From Amaranthus tricolor (taxonomy: Eukaryota > Streptophyta > Magnoliopsida > Caryophyllales > Amaranthaceae): a DNA stretch of 64,000 nucleotides. Below are positions 38,501-52,400 of this stretch, one piece after another; positions within the stretch are counted from its first letter, which is position 1, and each line of letters starts with the position of its first letter. The notes below the pieces were generated by a model, which had not been told where the DNA came from, did not search any database, and saw only the letters and a program-made list of their open reading frames with translations. Location of the stretch: NCBI RefSeq assembly GCF_026212465.1, contig NC_080063.1, positions 2,358,501 to 2,422,500 of the forward strand. The letters are read 5' to 3'. The translations under genes and the position numbers were made by a program.

Positions 38501-41500
38501 TGAAGAATGAACGATGAAGAATGAACAAGGATCAATGATCAATGAAGAATGAACGATGAAGAATGAACAAGGATCAATGATCAATGACGAATGAACGATG
38601 ATGAATGAACAAGGATCAATGATCAATGAAGAATGAACGATGAAGAATGAACAAGGATCAATGATCAATGAAGAATGAACGATGAAGAATGAACAAGGAT
38701 CAATGATCAATGACGAATGAACGATGAAGAATGAACAAGGATCAATGATCAATGAAGAATGAACGATGAAGAATGAACAAGGTTCAATGGTAAATGACGA
38801 ATGAACGATGAAGAATGAACAAGGATCAATGATCAATGAAGAATGAACGATGAAGAATGAACAAGGATCAATGATCAATGAAAAATGAACGATGAAGAAT
38901 GAACAAGGATCAATGATCAATGAAGAATGAACGATGAAGAATGAACAAGGATCAATGGTCAATGACGAATGAACGATAAAGAATGAACAAGGATCAATGA
39001 TCAATGAAGAATGAACGATGAAGAATGAACAAGGATTAATGGTAAATGACAAATGAACGATGAAGAATGAACAAGGATCAATAATCAATGAAGAATGAAC
39101 GATAAAGAATGAACAAGGATCAATGATCAATGACGAATGAACGATGAAGAATGAACAAGGATCAATGATCAATGAAGAATGAACGATGAAGAATGAACAA
39201 GAATCAATGGTCAATGACGAATGAACGATGAAGAATGAACAAGGATCAATGATCAATGAAGAATGAACGATGAAGAATGAACAAGGATCAATGATCAATG
39301 ATGAATGAACGATGAAGAATGAACAAGGATCAATGATCAATGAAGAATGAACGATGAAGAATGAACTAGGGTCAATGGTCAATGACGAATGAACGATGAA
39401 GAATGAACAAGGATCAATGATCAATGAAGTATGAACGATGAAGAATGAACGAGGATCAATGATCAATGAAGAATGAACGATGATGAATGAAAAAGGATTA
39501 ATGGTCAATGACGAATGAACGATGAAGAATGAACAAGGATTAATGATCAATGAAGAATGAACGATGAAGAATGAACAAGGATCAATGATCAATGACGAAT
39601 GAACGATGAAGAATGAACAAGGATCAATGATCAATGAAGAATGAACGATGAAGAATGAACAAGGATCAATGATCAATGAAGAATGAACGATGAAGAATGA
39701 ACAAGGATCAATGATCAATGAAGAATGAACGATGAAGAATGAACTAGGGTCAATGGTCAATGACGAATGAACGATGAAGAATGAACAAGGATCAATGATC
39801 AATGAAGTATGAACGATGAAGAATGAACGAGGATCAATGATCAATGAAGAATGAACGATGATGAATGAAAAAGGATTAATGGTCAATGACGAATGAACGA
39901 TGAAGAATGAACAAGGATTAATGATCAATGAAGAATGAACGATGAAGAATGAACAAGGATCAATGCTCAATGACGAATGAACGATGAAGAATGAACAAGG
40001 ATAAATGATCAATGGAGAATGAACGATGAAGAATGAACAAGGATCAATGATCAATGAAGAATGAACGATGAAGAATGAACAAGGATCAATGATCAATGAA
40101 GAATGAACGATGAAGAATGAACAAGGATCAATGATCAATGATGAATGAACGATGAAGAATGAACAAGGATCAATGATCAATGAAGAATAAACGATGAAGA
40201 ATGAACTAGGGTCAATGGTCAATGACGAATGAACGATGAAGAATGAACAAGGATCAATGATCAATGAAGTATGAACGATGAAGAATGAACGAGGATCAAT
40301 GATCAATGAAGAATGAACGATGATGAATGAAAAAGGATTAATGGTCAATGACGAATGAACGATGAAGAATGAACAAGGATTAATGATCAATGAAGAATGA
40401 ACGATGAAGAATGAACAAGGATCAATGATCAATGACGAATGAACGATGAAGAATGAACAAGGATCAATGATCAATGAAGAATGAACGATGAAGAATGAAC
40501 AAGGATCAATGATCAATGAAGAATGAACGATGAAGAATGAACAAGGATCAATGATCAATGAAGAATGAACGATGAAGAATGAACTAGGGTCAATGGTCAA
40601 TGACGAATGAACGATGAAGAATGAACAAGGATCAATGATCAATGAAGTATGAACGATGAAGAATGAACGAGGATCAATGATCAATGAAGAATGAACGATG
40701 ATGAATGAAAAAGGATTAATGGTCAATGACGAATGAACGATGAAGAATGAACAAGGATTAATGATCAATGAAGAATGAACGATGAAGAATGAACAAGGAT
40801 CAATGCTCAATGACGAATGAACGATGAAGAATGAACAAGGATAAATGATCAATGGAGAATGAACGATGAAGAATGAACAAGGATCAATGATCAATGAAGA
40901 ATGAACGATGAAGAATGAACAAGGATCAATGATCAATGAAGAATGAACGATGAAGAATGAACAAGGATCAATGATCAATGAAGAATGAACGATGATGAAT
41001 GAACAAGGATCAATGATCAATGAAGAATGAACGATGAAGAATGAACAAGGATCAATGCTCAATGACGAATGAACGATGAAGAATGAACAAGGATAAATGA
41101 TCAATGGAGAATGAACGATGAAGAATGAACAAGGATCAATGATCAATGAAGAATGAACGATGAAGAATGAACAAGGATCAATGATCAATGAAGAATGAAC
41201 GATGAAGAATGAACAAGGATCAATGATCAATGAAGAATGAACGATGAAGAATGAACAAGGATTAATGGTAAATGACAAATGAACGATGAAGAATGAACAA
41301 GGATCAATGATCAATGAAGTATGAACGATGAAGAATGAACGAGGATCAATGATCAATGAAGAATGAACGATGATGAATGAAAAAGGATTAATGGTCAATG
41401 ACGAATGAACGATGAAGAATGAACAAGGATTAATGATCAATGAAGAATGAACGATGAAGAATGAACAAGGATCAATGCTCAATGACGAATGAACGATGAA

Positions 41501-44500
41501 GAATGAACAAGGATAAATGATCAATGGAGAATGAACGATGAAGAATGAACAAGGATCAATGATCAGTGAAGAATGAACGATGAAGAATGAACAAGGATCA
41601 ATGATCAATGAAGAATGAACGATGAAGAATGAACAAGGATCAATGATCAATGAAGAATGAACGATGAAGAATGAACAAGGATCAATGCTCAATGACGAAT
41701 GAACGATGAAGAATGAACAAGGATAAATGATCAATGGAGAATGAACGATGAAGAATGAACAAGGATCAATGATCAATGAAGAATGAACGATGAAGAATGA
41801 ACAAGGATCAATGATCAATGGAGAATGAACGATGAAGAATGAACAAGGATCAATGATCAATGAAGAATGAACGATGAAGAATGAACAAGGATCAATGATC
41901 AATGAAGAATGAACGATGAAGAATGAACAAGGATCAATGATCAATGAAGAATGAACGATGAAGCATGAACAAGGATCAATGATCAATGAAGAATGAACGA
42001 TGAAGAATGAACAAGGATCAATGATCAATGAAGAATGAACGATGAAGAATGAACAAGGATCAATGATCAATGACGAATGAACGATGATGAATGAACAAGG
42101 ATCAATGATCAATGAAGAATGAACGATGAAGAATGAACAAGGATCAATGATCAATGAAGAATGAACGATGAAGAATGAACAAGGATCAATGATCAATGAC
42201 GAATGAACGATGAAGAATGAACAAGGATCAATGATCAATGAAGAATGAACGATGAAGAATGAACAAGGTTCAATGGTAAATGACGAATGAACGATGAAGA
42301 ATGAACAAGGATCAATGATCAATGAAGAATGAACGATGAAGAATGAACAAGGATCAATGATCAATGAAAAATGAACGATGAAGAATGAACAAGGATCAAT
42401 GATCAATGAAGAATGAACGATGAAGAATGAACAAGGATCAATGGTCAATGACGAATGAACGATAAAGAATGAACAAGGATCAATGATCAATGAAGAATGA
42501 ACGATGAAGAATGAACAAGGATTAATGGTAAATGACAAATGAACGATGAAGAATGAACAAGGATCAATAATCAATGAAGAATGAACGATAAAGAATGAAC
42601 AAGGATCAATGATCAATGACGAATGAACGATGAAGAATGAACAAGGATCAATGATCAATGAAGAATGAACGATGAAGAATGAACAAGAATCAATGGTCAA
42701 TGACGAATGAACGATGAAGAATGAACAAGGATCAATGATCAATGAAGAATGAACGATGAAGAATGAACAAGGATCAATGATCAATGATGAATGAACGATG
42801 AAGAATGAACAAGGATCAATGATCAATGAAGAATGAACGATGAAGAATGAACTAGGGTCAATGGTCAATGACGAATGAACGATGAAGAATGAACAAGGAT
42901 CAATGATCAATGAAGTATGAACGATGAAGAATGAACGAGGATCAATGATCAATGAAGAATGAACGATGATGAATGAAAAAGGATTAATGGTCAATGACGA
43001 ATGAACGATGAAGAATGAACAAGGATTAATGATCAATGAAGAATGAACGATGAAGAATGAACAAGGATCAATGATCAATGACGAATGAACGATGAAGAAT
43101 GAACAAGGATCAATGATCAATGAAGAATGAACGATGAAGAATGAACAAGGATCAATGATCAATGAAGAATGAACGATGAAGAATGAACAAGGATCAATGA
43201 TCAATGAAGAATGAACGATGAAGAATGAACTAGGGTCAATGGTCAATGACGAATGAACGATGAAGAATGAACAAGGATCAATGATCAATGAAGTATGAAC
43301 GATGAAGAATGAACGAGGATCAATGATCAATGAAGAATGAACGATGATGAATGAAAAAGGATTAATGGTCAATGACGAATGAACGATGAAGAATGAACAA
43401 GGATTAATGATCAATGAAGAATGAACGATGAAGAATGAACAAGGATCAATGCTCAATGACGAATGAACGATGAAGAATGAACAAGGATAAATGATCAATG
43501 GAGAATGAACGATGAAGAATGAACAAGGATCAATGATCAATGAAGAATGAACGATGAAGAATGAACAAGGATCAATGATCAATGAAGAATGAACGATGAA
43601 GAATGAACAAGGATCAATGATCAATGAAGAATGAACGATGATGAATGAACAAGGATCAATGATCAATGAAGAATGAACGATGAAGAATGAACAAGGATCA
43701 ATGCTCAATGACGAATGAACGATGAAGAATGAACAAGGATAAATGATCAATGGAGAATGAACGATGAAGAATGAACAAGGATCAATGATCAATGAAGAAT
43801 GAACGATGAAGAATGAACAAGGATCAATGATCAATGAAGAATGAACGATGAAGAATGAACAAGGATCAATGATCAATGAAGAATGAACGATGAAGAATGA
43901 ACAAGGATTAATGGTAAATGACAAATGAACGATGAAGAATGAACAAGGATCAATGATCAATGAAGTATGAACGATGAAGAATGAACGAGGATCAATGATC
44001 AATGAAGAATGAACGATGATGAATGAAAAAGGATTAATGGTCAATGACGAATGAACGATGAAGAATGAACAAGGATTAATGATCAATGAAGAATGAACGA
44101 TGAAGAATGAACAAGGATCAATGCTCAATGACGAATGAACGATGAAGAATGAACAAGGATAAATGATCAATGGAGAATGAACGATGAAGAATGAACAAGG
44201 ATCAATGATCAGTGAAGAATGAACGATGAAGAATGAACAAGGATCAATGATCAATGAAGAATGAACGATGAAGAATGAACAAGGATCAATGATTAATGAA
44301 GAATGAACGATGAAGAATGAACAAGGATCAATGCTCAATGACGAATGAACGATGAAGAATGAACAAGGATAAATGATCAATGGAGAATGAACGATGAAGA
44401 ATGAACAAGGATCAATGATCAATGAAGAATGAACGATGAAGAATGAACAAGGATCAATGATCAATGGAGAATGAACGATGAAGAATGAACAAGGATCAAT

Positions 44501-46648
44501 GATCAATGAAGAATGAACGATGAAGAATGAACAAGGATCAATGATCAATGAAGAATGAACGATGAAGAAGGAACAAGGATCAATGATCAATGAAGAATGA
44601 ACGATGAAGCATGAACAAGGATCAATGATCAATGAAGAATGAACGATGAAGAATGAACAAGGATCAATGATCAATGAAGAATGAACGATGAAGAATGAAC
44701 AAGGATCAATGATCAATGACGAATGAACGATGATGAATGAACAAGGATCAATGATCAATGAAGAATGAACGATGAAGAATGAACAAGGATCAATGATCAA
44801 TGAAGAATGAACGATGAAGAATGAACAAGGATCAATGATCAATGACGAATGAACGATGAAGAATGAACAAGGATCAATGATCAATGAAGAATGAACGATG
44901 AAGAATGAACAAGGTTCAATGGTAAATGACGAATGAACGATGAAGAATGAACAAGGATCAATGATCAATGAAGAATGAACGATGAAGAATGAACAAGGAT
45001 CAATGATCAATGAAAAATGAACGATGAAGAATGAACAAGGATCAATGATCAATGAAGAATGAACGATGAAGAATGAACAAGGATCAATGGTCAATGACGA
45101 ATGAACGATGAAGAATGAACAAGGATCAATGATCAATGAAGAATGAACGATGAAGAATGAACAAGGATTAATGGTCAATGACGAATCAACGATGAAGAAT
45201 GAAGAAGGATCAATGATTAATGAAGAATGAACGATGAAGAATGAACAAGGATGAATGATAAATAAAGAATGAAAGATGAAGAATGAACAAGGATCAATGA
45301 TCAATGACGAATGAACAATGAAGAATGAACAAGGATCAATGATCAATGAAGAATGAACGATGAAGAATGAACAAGGATCAATGATCAATGATGAATGAAC
45401 GATGAAGAATGAACAAGGATCAATGATCAATGAAGAATGAACGATGAAGAATGAACAAGGGTCAATGGTCAATGACGAATGAACGATGAAGAATGAACAA
45501 GGATCAATGATCAATGAAGTATGAACGATGAAGAATGAACGAGGATCAATGATCAATGAAGAATGAACGATGATGAATGAAAAAGGATTAATGGTCAATG
45601 ACGAATGAACGATGAAGAATGAACAAGGATTAATGATCAATGAAGAATGAACGATGAAGAATGAACAAGGATCAATGCTCAATGACGAATGAACGATGAA
45701 GAATGAACAAGGATAAATGATCAATGGAGAATGAACGATGAAGAATGAACAAGGATCAATGATCAATGAAGAATGAACGATGAAGAATGAACAAGGATCA
45801 ATGATCAATGAAGAATGAACGATGAAGAATGAACAAGGATCAATGATCAATGAAGAATGAACGATGAAGAATGAACAAGGATCAATGATCAATGAAGAAT
45901 GAACGATGAAGAATGAACAAGGATCAATGATCAATGACGAATGAACGATGAAGAATGAACAAGGATCAATGATCAATGAAGAATGATCGATGAAGATTGA
46001 ACAAGGATCAATGATCAATGAAGAATGAACGATGAAGAATGACCAAGGATCAATGATCAATGACGAATGAACGATGAAGAATGAACAAGGATCAATGATC
46101 AATGAAAAATGAACGATGAAGAATGAACAAGGACCAATGGTCAATGACGAATGAACGATGAAGAATGAATAAGGATCAATGATCAACGAAGAATGAACGA
46201 TGAAGAATGAACAAGGATCAATGGTCAATGACGAATGAAAGATGAAGAATGAACAAGTATCAATGATCAATGAAGAATGAACGATGAAGAATGAACAAGG
46301 ATTAATGATAAATGACAAATGAACGATGAAGAATGAACAAGGATCAATGATCAATGAAGAATGAACGATGAAGAATGAACAAGGATCAATGATCAATGAA
46401 GAATGAAAGATGATGAATGAACAAGGATCAATGATCAATGACGAATGAACGATGAAGAATGAACAAGGATCAATGATCAATGAAGAATGAACGATGAAGA
46501 CTGAACAAGGATCAATGGTTAATGACGAATGAACGATGAAGAATGAACAAGGATCAATGATCAATGAAGAATGAACGATGAAGAATGAACAAGGATTTAT
46601 GATCAATGAAAAATGAACGATGAAGAATGAACAAGGATCAATGATCAA
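29575..46648. repeat. Nested higher-order repeats marked by GTATGAAC
   Basis: The variant GTATGAAC, with GAACGAGG following, occurs at 30651, 32583, 32961, 33633, 34473, 35187, 35565, 36237, 37077, 37455, 38127, 39429, 39807, 40269, 40647, 41319, 42915, 43293, 43965 and 45519. All spacings are multiples of 42. The pair 378 then 672 bp recurs five times, from 32583, 35187, 37077, 40269 and 42915. The AAGCAT variant independently gives shifts of 2604, 1890, 3486 and 2646 bp (33981, 36585, 38475, 41961, 44607). Confidence 0.85.
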
Positions 46649-49420
46649 TTAAGAATGAACGATGAAGAATGAACAAGGATCAATGGTCAATGACGAATGA
46701 ACGACGAAGAATGAACAAGGATCAATGATCAATGAAGAATGAACGATGAAGAATGAACAAGGATTAATGGTCAATGACGAATGAACGATGAAGAATGAAC
46801 AAGGATCAATGATCAATGAAGAATGAACGATGAAGAATGAACAAGGATGAATGATAAATAAAGAATGAACGATGAAGAATGAACAAGGATCAATGATCAA
46901 TGACGAATGAACGTTGAAGAATGAACAAGGATCAATGATCAATGAAAAATGAACGATGAAGAATGAACAAGGATCAATGGTCAATGACGAATGAACGATG
47001 AAGAATGAACAAGGATCAATGATCAATGAAGAATGAACGATGAAGAACAAATAAGGATCAATGGTCAATGACGAATGAACGATGAAGAATGAACAAGGAT
47101 CAATGATCAATGACGAATGAACGATGATGAATGAACAAGGATCAATGATCAATGAAGAATGAACGATGAAGAATGAACAAGGATCAATGATCAATGAAGA
47201 ATGAACGATGAAGAATGAACAAGGATCAATGATCAATGGAGAATGAACGATGAAGAATGAACAAGGATCAATGATCAATGAAGAATGAACGATGAAGAAT
47301 GAACAAGGTTCAATGGTCAATGACGAATGAACGATGAAGAATGAACAAGGATCAATGATCAATGAAGAATGAACGATGAAGAATGAACAAGGATCAATGA
47401 TCAATGAAGAATGAACGATGAAGAATGAACAAGGATCAATGATCAATGAAGAATGAACGATGAAGAATGAACAAGGATCAATGATCAATGACGAATGAAC
47501 GATGATGAATGAACAAGGATCAATGATCAATGAAGAATGAACGATGAAGAATGAACAAGGATCAATGATCGATGAAGAATGAACGATGAAGAATGAACAA
47601 GGATCAATGATCAATGACGAATGAACGATGAAGAATGAACAAGGATCAATGATCAATGAAGAATGAACGATGAAGAATGAACAAGGTTCAATGGTCAATG
47701 ACAAATGAACGATGAAGAATGAACAAGGATCAATGATCAATGAAGAATGAACGATGAAGAATGAACAAGGATCAATGATCAATGAAAAATGAACGATGAA
47801 GAATGAACAAGGATCAATGATCAATGAAGAATGAACGATGAAGAATGAACAAGGATCAATGGTCAATGACGAATGAACGATGAAGAATGAACAAGGATCA
47901 ATGATCAATGAAGAATGAACGATGAAGAATGAACAAGGATTAATGGTCAATGACGAATCAACGATGAAGAATGAAGAAGGATCAATGATTAATGAAGAAT
48001 GAACGATGAAGAATGAACAAGGATGAATGATAAATAAAGAATGAACGATGAAGAATGAACAAGGATCAATGATCAATGACGAATGAACAATGAAGAATGA
48101 ACAAGGATCAATGATCAATGAAGAATGAACGATGAAGAATGAACAAGGATCAATGATCAATGATGAATGAACGATGAAGAATGAACAAGGATCAATGATC
48201 AATGAAGAATGAACGATGAAGAATGAACAAGGGTCAATGGTCAATGACGAATGAACGATGAAGAATGAACAAGGATCAATGATCAATGAAGTATGAACGA
48301 TGAAGAATGAACGAGGATCAATGATCAATGAAGAATGAACGATGATGAATGAAAAAGGATTAATGGTCAATGACGAATGAACGATGAAGAATGAACAAGG
48401 ATTAATGATCAATGAAGAATGAACGATGAAGAATGAACAAGGATCAATGCTCAATGACGAATGAACGATGAAGAATGAACAAGGATAAATGATCAATGGA
48501 GAATGAACGATGAAGAATGAACAAGGATCAATGATCAATGAAGAATGAACGATGAAGAATGAACAAGGATCAATGATCAATGAAGAATGAACGATGAAGA
48601 ATGAACAAGGATCAATGATCAATGAAGAATGAACGATGAAGAATGAACAAGGATCAATGATCAATGAAGAATGAACGATGAAGAATGAACAAGGATCAAT
48701 GATCAATGACGAATGAACGATGAAGAATGAACAAGGATCAATGATCAATGAAGAATGATCGATGAAGATTGAACAAGGATCAATGATCAATGAAGAATGA
48801 ACGATGAAGAATGACCAAGGATCAATGATCAATGACGAATGAACGATGAAGAATGAACAAGGATCAATGATCAATGAAAAATGAACGATGAAGAATGAAC
48901 AAGGACCAATGGTCAATGACGAATGAACGATGAAGAATGAATAAGGATCAATGATCAACGAAGAATGAACGATGAAGAATGAACAAGGATCAATGGTCAA
49001 TGACGAATGAAAGATGAAGAATGAACAAGTATCAATGATCAATGAAGAATGAACGATGAAGAATGAACAAGGATTAATGGTAAATGACAAATGAACGATG
49101 AAGAATGAAGAAGGATCAATGATCAATGAAGAATGAACGATGAAGAATGAACAAGGATCAATGATCAATGAAGAATGAAAGATGATGAATGAACAAGGAT
49201 CAATGATCAATGACGAATGAACGATGAAGAATGAACAAGGATCAATGATCAATGAAGAATGAACGATGAAGACTGAACAAGGATCAATGGTTAATGACGA
49301 ATGAACGATGAAGAATGAACAAGGATCAATGATCAATGAAGAATGAACGATGAAGAATGAACAAGGATTTATGATCAATGAAAAATGAACGATGAAGAAT
49401 GAACAAGGATCAATGATCAA
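46649..49420. repeat. 2772-bp higher-order repeat (66 units)
   Basis: CAATTAAGAATG closes the repeat at both ends, about 46648 and 49420. The marker ACGAATCAAC recurs at 45181 and 47953, GTATGAAC at 45519 and 48291, and GAAGAACAAATAAGG near 47041 and 49813. All are exactly 2772 bp apart, so the preceding copy and the start of a following copy flank this one. Confidence 0.88.
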
Positions 49421-52400
49421 TTAAGAATGAACGATGAAGAATGAACAAGGATCAATGGTCAATGACGAATGAACGACGAAGAATGAACAAGAATCAATGA
49501 TCAATGAAGAATGAACGATGAAGAATGAACAAGGATTAATGGTCAATGACGAATGAACGATGAAGAATGAACAAGGATCAATGATCAATGAAGAATGAAC
49601 GATGAAGAATGAACAAGGATGAATGATAAATAAAGAATGAACGATGAAGAATGAACAAGGATCAATGATCAATGACGAATGAACGTTGAAGAATGAACAA
49701 GGATCAATGATCAATGAAAAATGAACGATGAAGAATGAACAAGGATCAATGGTCAATGACGAATGAACGATGAAGAATGAACAAGGATCAATGATCAATG
49801 AAGAATGAACGATGAAGAACAAATAAGGATCAATGGTCAATGACGAATGAACGATGAAGAATGAACAAGGATCAATGATCAATGAAGAATGAACGATGAA
49901 GAATGAACAAGGATTAATGGTAAATGACAAATGAACGATGAAGAATGAACAAGGATCAATGATCAATGAAGAATGAACGATGAAGAATGAACAAGGATCA
50001 ATGATCAATGAAGAATGAACGATTAAGAATGAACAAGGATCAATGGTCAATGACGAATGAACGATGAAGAATGAACAAGGATCAATGATCAATGAAGAAT
50101 GAACGATGAAGAATGAACAAGGATCAATGGTCAATGACGAATGAACGATGAAGAATGAACAAGGATCAATGATCAATGAAGAATGAACGATGAAGAATGA
50201 ACAAGGATTAATGGTCAATGACGAATGAACGATGAAGAATGAAGAAGGATCAATGATCAATGAAGAATGAACGATGAAGAATGAACAAGGATCAATGATA
50301 AATAAAGAATGAACGATGAAGAAAGAAAAAGGATTAATGGTCAATGACGAATGAACAATGAAGAATGAACAATGAAGAATGAACGATGAAGAATGAACAA
50401 GGATCAATGATCAATGATGAATGAAAGATGAAGAATGAACAAGGATCAATGATCAATGAAGAATGAACGATGAAGAATGAACAAGGGTCAATGGTCAATG
50501 ACGAATCAATGATGAAGAATGAACAAGGATCAATGATCAATGAAGTATGAACGATAAAGAATGAACAAGGATTAATGATCAATGCAGAATGAACGATGAA
50601 GAATGAACAAGGATTAATGATCAATGAAGAATGAACGATGAAGAATGAACAAGGATCAATGGTCAATGATGAATGAACGATGAAGAATGAACAAGGATCA
50701 ATGATCAAAGACGAATGAACGATGAAGAATGAACAATGATCAATGATCAATGCAGAATGAACGATGAAGAATGAACGAGGATTAATGATCAATGAAGAAT
50801 GAACGATGAAGAATGAACAAGGATCAATGATCAATGACGAATGAACGATGAAGAATGAACGATTATGAATGAACAAGGATTAATGGTCAATGAAGAATGA
50901 ACGATGAAGAATGAACAAGGATCAATGATCAATGAAGAATAAACGATGAAGAATGAACAAGGATCAATGATCAATGCAGAATGAACGATGAAGAATGAAC
51001 AACGATTAATGGTCAATGACGAATGAACGATGAAGAATGAACAAGGATCAATGATCAATGAAGAATGAACGATGAACAATGAACAAGGATTAATGGTCAA
51101 TGACGAATGAACGATGAAGAATGAACAAGGATCAATGATCAATGAAGAATGAACGATGAAGAATGAACAAGGATCAATGATAAATAAAGAATGAACGATG
51201 AAGAAAGAAAAAGGATTAATGGTCAATGACGAATGAACAATGAAGAATGAACAATGAAGAATGAACGATGAAGAATGAACAAGGATCAATGATCAATGAT
51301 GAATGAAAGATGAAGAATGAACAAGGATCAATGATCAATGAAGAATGAACGATGAAGAATGAACAAGGGTCAATGGTCAATGACGAATCAATGATGAAGA
51401 ATGAACAAGGATCAATGATCAATGAAGTATGAACGATGAAGAATGAACAAGGATTAATGATCAATGCAGAATGAACGATGAAGAATGAACAAGGATTAAT
51501 GATCAATGAAGAATGAACGATGAAGAATGAACAAGGATCAATGGTCAATGATGAATGAACTATGAAGAATGAACAAGGATCAATGATCAATGAAGAATGA
51601 ACGATGAAGAATGAACCAGGATCAATGATCAATGACGAATGAACGATGAAGAATGAACAAGGATCATTGATCAATGAAGAATGAACGATGAAGAATGAAC
51701 AAGGATCAATTATCAATGACGAATGAACGATGAAGAATGAACCAGGATCAATGATCAATGAAGAATGAACGATGAAGAATGAAAAAGGATTAATGGTCAA
51801 TGACGAATGAACGATGAAGAATGAACAAGGATCAATGATCAATGAAGAATGAACGATGAAGAATGAACAAGGATCAATGATCAATGAAGAATGAACGATG
51901 AAGAATGAACAAGGATCAATGGTCAATGATGAATGAACTATGAAGAATGAACAAGGATCAATGATCAATGAAGAATGAACGATGAAGAATGAACCAGGAT
52001 CAATGATCAATGACGAATGAACGATGAAGAATGAACAAGGATCATTGATCAATGAAGAATGAACGATGAAGAATGAACAAGGATCAATTATCAATGACGA
52101 ATGAACGATGAAGAATGAACAAGGATTAATGATCAATGAAGAATGAACGATGAAGAATGAACAAGGATCAATGATCAATGACGAATGAACGATGAAGAAT
52201 GAACAAGTATCAATGATCAATGAAGAATGAACGATGAAGAATGAACAAGGATCAATGATCAATGAAGAATGAACGATGAAGAATGAACAAGGGTCAATGG
52301 TCAATGACGAATCAACGATGAAGAATGAACAAGGATCAATGATCAATGAAGTATGAACGATGAAGAATGAACAAGGATCAATGATCAATGAAGAATGAAC

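Noticed and set aside
32789..46648. Giant minus-strand ORFs in the satellite as real genes
   Set aside because: They follow from a 42-bp period with one stop-free frame, have no complex domain content, and units vary freely at amino-acid-changing positions.
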